NCBI RefSeq assembly: GCF_923079645.1
Contig: NZ_CAKLPY010000001.1
Location: 1,818,001-1,882,000, forward strand
Reading direction: 5' to 3'
Origin: Emticicia aquatica
GTDB taxonomy: Bacteria > Bacteroidota > Bacteroidia > Cytophagales > Spirosomataceae
Length of the DNA stretch: 64,000 nt
The notes beneath the pieces are model-generated. The model was not told where the DNA came from and did no database searches. It was given only the letters and a program-made list of their open reading frames with translations. The position numbers and the translations under genes were made by a program. This document shows, one piece after another, positions 25,487-33,098 of the stretch. Positions within the stretch are counted from its first letter, which is position 1. The number at the start of each line of letters is the position of its first letter.

Positions 25487-26344
25487 CTAAAATGTTACCA
25501 TTTCAGAATCCTTCAATAAATCTTCAGGAACATCATCATAAATGCTTAAAAACGGCACTGAAGGATGAAAAGCAAATTTTCTGGTTTGACTTCTGTTAAA
25601 TACTACATCAAGAAAAGAATGATGGCGAGAAACCATCGCTAGCAAATCAACACGATGAACATTTAAAAATGCTTTTATGCCTTTTTCTACATCATTATTT
25701 CTGATGAAATAATCTTCAGTTTTAATATCTCCAAAGTAATTATGATATTCAAATTTGGCCAAACCATCCAAACTTTCTGGCGTTTGGTTTTCCTTCAAAA
25801 TTGTCAAAAATGTCAATTTGGCTTCTTTTCGTATCAATAAATCCTTTAAATTATCAAAGACCTTAAACTCATTAAGATGTTGATAATCAACGGCCAAAAC
25901 AATATTTTTAATGCTATTGATAGTTGCATTTAATGGAACAACGAGTGTATTTACTGGTACATTTCTCACAACATCGGTTGCAACACTTCCAAAAAACAAA
26001 TTATTTCCTGCACCGCTCGCACCAATAATGACCAAATCATAATGATGGGTTTGATTCAAAATATCAATCGCACTTGCTGGAGAAACTGGTAAAAATTCGG
26101 TTTTGAAAACATGAAAAGATTCGTCATCAAATTTTTTCAAATTTTTAACAAATTTTTCCATCATATTTTCTGCATTCACTCTCAAATCATCCAAAACATA
26201 CATGGCTATCTCAGGCTGAGCATTAGTGCCATAAGTATTTAGCAAAGTAAACTCACATGCAGTATCACTAAACATTGCTAAAGCATAGTGAATCGCCTTT
26301 TCAGAAGCTTTAGAAAAATCGGTCGGAAGCAAAATCTTTTTCAT
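25487..26344 (-). CDS. Universal stress protein, two-domain
   Basis: A 285-residue protein made of two UspA domains (about 1-140 and 145-285). The first begins KKILLPTDFSKASEKA and carries an ATP-binding-like loop (GASGAGNNLFFGS near residue 105). The second domain is more divergent and lacks a clear loop. Tandem Usp proteins respond to energy, redox or oxygen stress in the cytoplasm. It lies inside the cbb3 locus. Confidence 0.85.
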   Translation of the reverse strand: MKKILLPTDFSKASEKAIHYALAMFSDTACEFTLLNTYGTNAQPEIAMYVLDDLRVNAENMMEKFVKNLKKFDDESFHVFKTEFLPVSPASAIDILNQTHHYDLVIIGASGAGNNLFFGSVATDVVRNVPVNTLVVPLNATINSIKNIVLAVDYQHLNEFKVFDNLKDLLIRKEAKLTFLTILKENQTPESLDGLAKFEYHNYFGDIKTEDYFIRNNDVEKGIKAFLNVHRVDLLAMVSRHHSFLDVVFNRSQTRKFAFHPSVPFLSIYDDVPEDLLKDSEMVTF

Positions 26345-26375
26345 CGAAATTATGAGTTATAATTAATTGATGAAA

Positions 26376-26383
26376 CAAATGTA
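26376..26383 (-). promoter_or_regulatory. Possible -7 element for the universal stress protein gene
   Basis: On the minus strand TACATTTG, the same octamer as in the infB promoter candidate, lies 32 bases before the start codon. No TTG is found at the usual 19-20 base spacing, so support is weak. Confidence 0.3.
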
Positions 26384-26639
26384 GAAGTCAGCCAATCCAA
26401 AAAAAATGATCGACATTTGATTAAAATATGAGAGAAATCAATTTTATATTACTTTTTCGCCTTTAAAAGTTAGTATTTGTAGTAAATTCCCAAACAGACT
26501 TTGTCTTGTTTTTGGACAGAATTATTAAGAAAAAACATCTAAATTGAGCTAAAACATAGATAATTTGGTTTCTTTTGTTGCTTACAAAAACTATTTAATC
26601 AAACAAATTCAAGCTTAAAACCAATAATTAAAATAAACA

Positions 26640-26822
26640 TTATACTCCTTTTTCAGCCTCAATTTTTGGCTCACTCTTTTTTTCAACACTATCAAAAAGC
26701 ATTCTAACTGATGGTGTATACGTATCATCATATTGTCCATCTTTAGTAGCCCAAATAAAAGCTCCTAAAAACCCAATGGCAACTGCTAAAGCGGCAATCG
26801 CTAAAAAAATTATTACTGTCAT
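26640..26822 (-). CDS. ccoS: cbb3-type cytochrome oxidase assembly protein CcoS
   Basis: A 60-residue CcoS/FixS protein. It has one transmembrane helix (about 3-24), then the family motif with an aromatic/Gly/Asp-rich turn (FIWATKDGQYDD) and a short charged tail. CcoS is required to insert haem b and copper into CcoN. It follows ccoI by 91 bases, as in many cco assembly clusters. Confidence 0.85.
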   Translation of the reverse strand: MTVIIFLAIAALAVAIGFLGAFIWATKDGQYDDTYTPSVRMLFDSVEKKSEPKIEAEKGV

Positions 26823-26913
26823 AGCTTAAAGTATTTGTAATCTTGAAAAGACATCAACAAGATTGGGTTCAATAATAAATACAAAATCAAAAGAGGTTGT
26901 TATTGTTTCATAT

Positions 26914-29361
26914 TTATAACTTTTTGAAATATGCGAATAAATGCGTTAATCCGACTGCGAAAAGAACTACTGACATCGAACTAAGTGGCATGAAAATAGC
27001 TGCTAAAACTGGTGACAACGCACCACTTACAGCCCAACCAATACCGATAAAATTATAAACTAAAGATAATACAAAACTGGCTTTAACAATGTTAAGCGAT
27101 ATTTTACTAAATTTCAAAAAATCAGCTAATTGTCCAAATTTTGATGCATCTAAAATGGCATCGCAGGCGGGTGAAAATATTTTTATGTCTTCACTGATTG
27201 CAATTCCAACATCACTTTGGCGTAAAGCTCCTGCATCATTAAGTCCATCGCCAATCATTAACACATGATTTCCAAGCTTTTGCTGTTGGCTAATGAACTC
27301 CAGTTTGTCTTGAGGTTTTTGCTTAAAAAACAAAGAGTTTTGCTTTAAAAATTGCGATAATTTACTTTTATCCGCATCATTATCACCTGACAATAGAAAT
27401 AACTTAAAAGATTTATTCAAATTTGAAAGAATACTTTGCCAGTCTTTTCTATAAGTTGTTTCAACAACAAAATAGCCTATTTCTATTCCATTTATCTCTA
27501 TAAATGAATGTGTATGCGAAATATTCTGTTTATGGCTGGTTTTCACAAAACCTTCTTTGCCTAGTTTTACCAAATTTCCAGCAATACTCGCTTCAATTCC
27601 TTCACCCTGAAATTCTTGAAAATAATCAATTGGTAATGATTGAAAATTTGGAATATTTATTGATTGCTCAATCATTTTACTCAACGGATGAGCCGATTGC
27701 AAACAAAGAGTTTTTAACAATTTTTGTTCGTATTCACTTAAAGTAGAGCTTTGAATGTTGCCTTCAAAACTAACTTTTTCAGAATTACTTTCAGTCAAAG
27801 TACCTGTTTTATCGAAGACAATTTCATTAACTTCATTCAACAACTGAATCACGCCTTGATTTTTAACATAAAACTTATTTCTACCAAATATCGCCATCGT
27901 TGTTGACATCGTAAATGGCATCGAGAGTGTCAATGCACATGGGCAAGCAACCATTAATACTGCTGTAATGGAATTCCAAAACAAGCCTGGCTCAAAAAAT
28001 GACCAATAAATACCAGCCGATGCTGCAATCAAAAAAGTTATTACCGTAAAATATTTACTGAATAAATTTGCTAATTCGGTTGTTGGCATAACTTTTTCTT
28101 TCAAAAAAGCTTCATTATTCCACAATTGCGTTAAATAACTTTGAGAAACAGGTTTCTGAACAATCAATTCTAAACGTTCTCCTTTTTGTCGGCCGCCTGC
28201 ATATATTATTTCACCAGTTGCTTTGTTTACAGGGTCAGATTCGCCAGTCACAAAACTATAATCAATTGTAGCTTTTCCTTTACTAATAATTGCATCTGTC
28301 GGAATCAATTCTTGGTGATGAATAATAATTGTGTCACCTTTTTTGAGTTCCATTACATTCAAAAACATTTCAACATTCTCACGTATAACTTTTACTGCAA
28401 GCGGAAAATATGATTTATAATTTCGTTCAAACGAAAGGTAATTATAAGTTATTTGCTGCATCCATTTTCCAACTAAAAGGAAGAAAACTAATCCAGCCAA
28501 ACTATCATAATAACCCGCGGTATGATTAACAAAAGTTTCAAAAATGCTTCGTCCGTAAAGCGTGATAATTGCCACCGCAATCGGAATATCAACACTAAAA
28601 ATATTTGTGGTTTTATTTATATTTTCACGAATCGAAATGTATGCACCATTCAGATAATCAGAAGCTCCATAAAAGAAAACTGGTAATGAAAGCAGAAAAT
28701 TAAAATATAAAAAAAACTTTTGATAAGTTGAATCAATACTGTTTTTTAGGTCGAGATGGAAATATTCAGGAAAACTCATCATCATGATATTTCCCATACA
28801 AAAACCTACCACGCCAATTTTCAGAATGAGGCTTCTTTGTAGCGTATTTTTAGAATTATTTTTTTCGGTACTATCCAAATTGAGCAAAGGTTCATAGCCT
28901 AAAGTTGCTAAAAGTTCGACAATTTCTCGAAAACTTACTTCCTCAGGATTATAACTAAGAGAAAGTTCTTTTTTTAGAAAATTGAGACGAGAAGTGACAA
29001 CCCCTTTCTTGATTTTATTGAAGTTTTCTAAAAGCCAAACACAAGAGCTACAATGAGCGGCAGGAACATAAAAAGTCACTTTGCACAATTTATCTGACTG
29101 ATAATCAAGCAATTGTAAAACAATATTATTTTCATCCAAATAATGATATTTGCCTTCAAAGTTTTTGGCTTTTAAGCTAACGCCAGCATTATCGTTAAGG
29201 TCATAATATGTACAAAGATTGTTATCCTGTAAAATTTCAAATACAGTTTGGCAGCCATGGCAGCAAAAATGTTTTTCTTCAAGTGTAATTGAATCATCGG
29301 GACATTCGTCACCACAGTGATAACATACAAGTTTTTCTTCAACCTCTACCAATGCATTCAT
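26914..29361 (-). CDS. ccoI: Copper-translocating P-type ATPase CcoI/FixI type
   Basis: An 815-residue P1B-type ATPase. The N-terminus has a Cys-rich metal-binding region (CYHCGDEC and CCHGC within residues 13-37) as in FixI, then an HMA domain with AAHCSSCVW near residue 102. Eight transmembrane segments follow, with the ion motif CPC (ACPCALTLS, near residue 470), the phosphorylation motif DKTGT near 518 and GDGLNDAG near 690. It exports copper used for the oxidase Cu-B site. Its ATG overlaps the stop of the upstream gene by four bases, which indicates translational coupling. Confidence 0.93.
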   Translation of the reverse strand: MNALVEVEEKLVCYHCGDECPDDSITLEEKHFCCHGCQTVFEILQDNNLCTYYDLNDNAGVSLKAKNFEGKYHYLDENNIVLQLLDYQSDKLCKVTFYVPAAHCSSCVWLLENFNKIKKGVVTSRLNFLKKELSLSYNPEEVSFREIVELLATLGYEPLLNLDSTEKNNSKNTLQRSLILKIGVVGFCMGNIMMMSFPEYFHLDLKNSIDSTYQKFFLYFNFLLSLPVFFYGASDYLNGAYISIRENINKTTNIFSVDIPIAVAIITLYGRSIFETFVNHTAGYYDSLAGLVFFLLVGKWMQQITYNYLSFERNYKSYFPLAVKVIRENVEMFLNVMELKKGDTIIIHHQELIPTDAIISKGKATIDYSFVTGESDPVNKATGEIIYAGGRQKGERLELIVQKPVSQSYLTQLWNNEAFLKEKVMPTTELANLFSKYFTVITFLIAASAGIYWSFFEPGLFWNSITAVLMVACPCALTLSMPFTMSTTMAIFGRNKFYVKNQGVIQLLNEVNEIVFDKTGTLTESNSEKVSFEGNIQSSTLSEYEQKLLKTLCLQSAHPLSKMIEQSINIPNFQSLPIDYFQEFQGEGIEASIAGNLVKLGKEGFVKTSHKQNISHTHSFIEINGIEIGYFVVETTYRKDWQSILSNLNKSFKLFLLSGDNDADKSKLSQFLKQNSLFFKQKPQDKLEFISQQQKLGNHVLMIGDGLNDAGALRQSDVGIAISEDIKIFSPACDAILDASKFGQLADFLKFSKISLNIVKASFVLSLVYNFIGIGWAVSGALSPVLAAIFMPLSSMSVVLFAVGLTHLFAYFKKL

Positions 29362-29732
29362 AACGATACTTTTTGTGGTTGGATATTCATAAAATCGTTC
29401 ATTTCTTTTCCTAGATTATTCTGACGCTCAAGCGACCAATAATTGGTAAAAGAAGATTCGAGCCAGGTTTTGCCTGATTTTCTAAAAATAGAAATTTGTA
29501 GTCCCATCTTTTCCCAAAATATTTCTTCCACTTCACAAACTTTCATTTGAGGTGTTATTTCAAAGCTATCTACTGCCTTTTTGTGGACAATATCTTTCAA
29601 AAGGCAATTATGTGCCGCATTACCCATCTCCTCACCTCGATGATATATTTCGAGGCGTAGATATGGGTAGCACTCACTGAAAAGTTTTATCAATTCAGAT
29701 GCCCTCATTTCGGATTTAACAGATAGTATCAT
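29358..29732 (-). CDS. Conserved small protein coupled to ccoI, function unknown
   Basis: A 124-residue soluble protein. From memory, similar proteins (short alpha/beta, ending in a segment like FRKSGKTWLESS...WSLERQN) occur widely in Bacteroidota beside respiratory or stress genes, without a known role. It overlaps ccoI by four bases (ATGA) and lies 17 bases from the next universal stress protein gene, so the three are probably one transcript. No catalytic motif is visible. Confidence 0.55.
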   Translation of the reverse strand: MILSVKSEMRASELIKLFSECYPYLRLEIYHRGEEMGNAAHNCLLKDIVHKKAVDSFEITPQMKVCEVEEIFWEKMGLQISIFRKSGKTWLESSFTNYWSLERQNNLGKEMNDFMNIQPQKVSL

Positions 29733-29749
29733 CGACGTATATTTAAAAA

Positions 29750-30562
29750 TCAGATAACCATTAAAATTGGAAGCTTATCGTTTAATACCAACCGTTGGGT
29801 GTTACTTTCAACAAAAAGCCTTTCAAAAAAATTATGTTTCTTAGGTAAAGTAATTATCAAATCAGCATGGCTATTTTTTGCAATCGCCAAAACCGATTTG
29901 CTAAACTCTTTATCTTTATAAATTGTAAAAGTATGTGGAATATGAACGAGTTTTTCTCTGATTTTTAAGGCCGCTTTTTCGGTGTATTCTGAATCATCAG
30001 CACAAGTAAATAAATCTACTGAAACATCTAAATCTCTCAAAAAATCAATTATTTTATCTAATATTTGCGTATCAATGTCGAAGTTAAAATCTAATCCTAA
30101 TATAGCGTTTCTATACATTGAAAACTTAGTTTTTGGTGGCACTAACAACATTGGTACTTTAGAATGATTTATCATTGTGGACGAAACACTGACAAAATAT
30201 TTCGTACCAATGGGCGAATCACCAACGCTTCCCATGACTAATAAATCAGCTTCTGTTTCAGCCAAAATCTGTTCTAATGCATCAACAACCAATCCTTCTC
30301 TAGTTTGTATTTCAATTTTTTTCTCGTCAGGATAAATTGCTAAAAGTTTATCCTTTAAACGCTTAAGTTTTTTTATACTGGCATTTTCAAGTTCTTTTGA
30401 TGAAACAGTAAGCATACTAATTTCAGAATCGTAAGGAATAATATAGCGAAATGCGTGAAAAAGAACTAGCTTTGCCTTAGTCTTTATGGCTATTTGAGCT
30501 GCAGTTTCGGCAGCTTTACGTGAACCCTTAGAAAAATCAGTTGCAAAAACTATTGTTTTCAT
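29750..30562 (-). CDS. Universal stress protein, two-domain
   Basis: A 270-residue tandem UspA protein, a distant paralogue of the one at 25487-26344. The first domain starts KTIVFATDFSKGSRKAA and has a loop MGSVGDSPIGTKYF near residue 112. The second domain (about 145-270) is degenerate. It appears to be the first gene of the cbb3/ccoI transcript and is divergent from the sensor kinase gene, sharing a 226-base upstream region with palindromic sites. Confidence 0.85.
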   Translation of the reverse strand: MKTIVFATDFSKGSRKAAETAAQIAIKTKAKLVLFHAFRYIIPYDSEISMLTVSSKELENASIKKLKRLKDKLLAIYPDEKKIEIQTREGLVVDALEQILAETEADLLVMGSVGDSPIGTKYFVSVSSTMINHSKVPMLLVPPKTKFSMYRNAILGLDFNFDIDTQILDKIIDFLRDLDVSVDLFTCADDSEYTEKAALKIREKLVHIPHTFTIYKDKEFSKSVLAIAKNSHADLIITLPKKHNFFERLFVESNTQRLVLNDKLPILMVI

Positions 30563-30611
30563 TTAAGTACTATTTATCGTTACTTGAAATTACTTCTATT
30601 TTCATTTGCAC

Positions 30612-30640
30612 AAATTTTGCCTTTTTAAGAGGCAAAATTT
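30612..30640. repeat. 10-bp inverted repeat in the usp/kinase divergent region
   Basis: AAATTTTGCC at 30612-30621 pairs with GGCAAAATTT at 30631-30640. It overlaps the left arm of the TGAC palindrome and lies 50 bases upstream of the universal stress protein start. It may be an operator or a hairpin. Confidence 0.5.
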
Positions 30641-30658
30641 ATGACTTATGTCATAAAT
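30637..30658. promoter_or_regulatory. Palindromic operator candidate, ATTTATGAC-N4-GTCATAAAT
   Basis: Perfect 9-bp arms around a 4-base spacer contain TGAC-N4-GTCA, the geometry of CRP/FNR-family sites. It lies in the region shared by the stress protein gene and the kinase/CRP-type regulator genes. Confidence 0.6.
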
Positions 30659-30733
30659 CGGTATGATTAAAAAGCATTCAACACCCTAAACAAAGATTTT
30701 TTCTTTATTCATCCTTACTTATTTGGTTAAAAC

Positions 30734-30745
30734 TGACTAATGTCA
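30734..30745. promoter_or_regulatory. Second TGAC-N4-GTCA site, near the kinase gene start
   Basis: TGACTAATGTCA repeats the core of the site at 30637-30658, centre to centre 92 bases away. It lies about 45 bases before the kinase start codon, a position suited to repression or autoregulation. Confidence 0.5.
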
Positions 30746-30788
30746 TATTTTCGCTTATTATCATTTTACTAACTTGCCGATTATTCCA

Positions 30789-32003
30789 ATGCCCAATTCA
30801 ATTGCAGAAAATGATATGCTCAACCAAGTAGAGGCTATTTTTCAGTACGCCACTGAAGCCATACTCATCACTGATAATAATGGTAAAATTATAAAGGTAA
30901 ATCCTAGTACAGAAGTGATGTTTGGCTATGAATCGAGCGAATTTATCAATCAGACGATTGAGATGTTAATCCCAAAGCGATTAGTTGAACGACACGAAAA
31001 GCACCGTGCAAATTTTAATAGAAATCCGCATGCTCGCTCTATGGGGGCAAATTTTGACTTGTTTGCTAAGAGAAAAGACGAAACTGAATTTCCGGTTGAG
31101 GTAAGTTTAAGTCCATATACTAACAGTCAAGGAAGTTTTGTGATTGCTTTTATAATTGATATTAGCATCAGAAAAAAAGCTGAAAATCAATTAATTGCCT
31201 ATAAATCCGAGTTAGAAAAAGAAGTTGAAGAACGCACCATGATTTTGAAGGAAGCGATTCAGAAACTCGAACAAACTAAAGATGAACTTGATAATTCGTT
31301 GAAACGAGAACGAGAAGTAAATTCGATGAAATCAAGATTTATTTCGATTGCATCACACGAATTTCGTACGCCTTTAGCAACAGTTCTTTCTTCCTTATCA
31401 TTGGTTGATAAATATTCTTCATTGCAAGATGAAGAAAAAAGGGTTAAGCATATCGGTCGAATAAAGTCTTCGGTAAGAAATTTAACTGAAATTTTGAACG
31501 ATTTTTTATCATTAAATAAACTAGAAGAAGGAAAGGTATTTTTGAATATCGAAAAATTCAGCCCGTATGAACTCATAGAATCACTCATTCAGGATTTACA
31601 AGGAATCACAAAAGTTGGTCAGAAAATTACTACTTCTTCCAAAAAAGAAAAAAATTCATTGGCAAATCTTGATAAAACATTGGTTCGGAATATTCTTATT
31701 AATTTAATTTCAAACGCTATTAAATTTTCTCCAGAAAATACAATTATCAATGTAGAGGCTATTTTGAATGACAACGAACTGCTTTTGAGTGTTCAAGACC
31801 ACGGAATTGGAATTCCAGAAGGCGACCAAAAACACTTGTTTGAACGTTTTTTTAGGTCGAGTAACGCAGGTGAAATTCAAGGAACAGGCTTAGGATTGAG
31901 CATCGTGGCACATTATGTAAATTTATTAAAAGGGTCAATTAAATATATAAGTAAAGAAAACGAAGGAACAACCTTCTTTATTAATCTTCCCAGAAATTAT
32001 TAA
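30789..32003 (+). CDS. PAS-domain sensor histidine kinase
   Basis: A 404-residue soluble kinase. A PAS domain covers about residues 10-125, and a short coiled coil runs about 125-185. A DHp domain has the phosphoacceptor in IASHEFRTPL. The HATPase domain has N (NLISNAIKFS), G1 (DHGIGIP), F and G2 (GTGLGLSIV) boxes. No membrane segment is present, so it senses a cytoplasmic signal, perhaps redox or a ligand; PAS haem or flavin binding cannot be judged. I use ATG at 30789; TTG at 30774 is the alternative. The regulator gene follows after five bases. Confidence 0.88.
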   Translation: MPNSIAENDMLNQVEAIFQYATEAILITDNNGKIIKVNPSTEVMFGYESSEFINQTIEMLIPKRLVERHEKHRANFNRNPHARSMGANFDLFAKRKDETEFPVEVSLSPYTNSQGSFVIAFIIDISIRKKAENQLIAYKSELEKEVEERTMILKEAIQKLEQTKDELDNSLKREREVNSMKSRFISIASHEFRTPLATVLSSLSLVDKYSSLQDEEKRVKHIGRIKSSVRNLTEILNDFLSLNKLEEGKVFLNIEKFSPYELIESLIQDLQGITKVGQKITTSSKKEKNSLANLDKTLVRNILINLISNAIKFSPENTIINVEAILNDNELLLSVQDHGIGIPEGDQKHLFERFFRSSNAGEIQGTGLGLSIVAHYVNLLKGSIKYISKENEGTTFFINLPRNY

Positions 32004-32008
32004 GGATA

Positions 32009-33067
32009 ATGAAAAAAATATTACTCATTGAAGATAATACCGAAATAAGAGAAAACACCTCTGAAATTCTTGAATTAGCTGATTATCAAGTAGTTACTGC
32101 CGAAAACGGCAGAGTTGGCGTTGAAAAAGCTCACCATGAAAAACCTGACCTGATTATTTGCGACATAATGATGCCAATTATGGACGGTTACAGCGTGTTA
32201 CATTTGTTATCCAAAACGCCTGATACTGCCAATATTCCTTTCATTTTTTTGACTGCCAAAGCCGACCGCTCTGATTTCAGAAAAGGCATGGAAATGGGTG
32301 CTGATGACTATATAACAAAACCTTTTGATGACGTTGAGTTGTTGAATGCCATTGAAAGTCGTTTAAAAAAAATTGAGCTCTTACAAAAAAATTATTCTAA
32401 AGATTTGACGGGTCTTGACGAGTTGGTAAATGATGCGGGTGGCGACCAAGAACTTAAAAAATTACTAGAAAGTAGAGAAATTAGAAGCTATAAAAAGAAA
32501 AGTGAAATTTATCGAGAAGGCGATTATCCGCTTTATCTTTTTTGTGTGGTGAAAGGCAAGTTAAAAACTTTCAAAACAAACGATGACGGTAAAGAATTAA
32601 TCATTAATATTTTTGATAAAAACGATTATTTAGGATACGTCGATTTGCTTCAAGAAAGCAATTATACAGAGTCAGCAGCAGCGATGGAAGATTGTGAAAT
32701 ATGCTTAATTCCCAAAAATGATTTTTATAATTTGATTCATAAAAATCGCCAAGTTGCCCAAAAATTCATTCAATTGCTATCAAATAACGTAAAAGCTAAT
32801 GAAGAACAATTGTTAAAATTAGCTTATAATTCGGTTAGAAAACGAATTTCGGAGGCGTTATTAAAATTTCATGCTCATCTCACAAAAGAAGGAACTACAA
32901 GCAGCAATATGAAAATTAGCCGTGAAGATTTATCGAATGTGGCAGGGACTTCACTCGAAACGGCTATTCGTACGCTTTCTGATTTCAAAGATGAAAAACT
33001 CATAGAAATCGAATCTGGCAAAATAACAATTTTGAATTTAGAAAAATTAAAACGGTTAAAAAATTAA
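32009..33067 (+). CDS. Response regulator with CRP/FNR-type output (REC-cNMP-HTH)
   Basis: A 352-residue fusion. The receiver domain (about 1-120) has Asp9, the phosphoacceptor Asp52 and Lys104. A cyclic-nucleotide-binding-like domain (about 150-265) lacks the Gly-Glu/Arg nucleotide pocket of CRP and has no FNR-type cysteine cluster. A Crp-type winged helix (about 270-345) has a recognition helix TSLETAIRTL, in which the Glu and Arg at CRP's DNA-contact positions are kept. The partner kinase is directly upstream. A role in oxygen or redox control of the neighbouring respiratory genes is inference. Confidence 0.88.
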   Translation: MKKILLIEDNTEIRENTSEILELADYQVVTAENGRVGVEKAHHEKPDLIICDIMMPIMDGYSVLHLLSKTPDTANIPFIFLTAKADRSDFRKGMEMGADDYITKPFDDVELLNAIESRLKKIELLQKNYSKDLTGLDELVNDAGGDQELKKLLESREIRSYKKKSEIYREGDYPLYLFCVVKGKLKTFKTNDDGKELIINIFDKNDYLGYVDLLQESNYTESAAAMEDCEICLIPKNDFYNLIHKNRQVAQKFIQLLSNNVKANEEQLLKLAYNSVRKRISEALLKFHAHLTKEGTTSSNMKISREDLSNVAGTSLETAIRTLSDFKDEKLIEIESGKITILNLEKLKRLKN

Positions 33068-33098
33068 AAAAAGCAGGGCTTTCACCCTGCTTTTTTTT
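33066..33098. terminator. Bidirectional terminator between the CRP-type regulator and plc genes
   Basis: The stem AAGCAGGG / CCCTGCTT with a 6-base loop is flanked by A and T runs. It is placed between two convergent genes. Confidence 0.9.
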
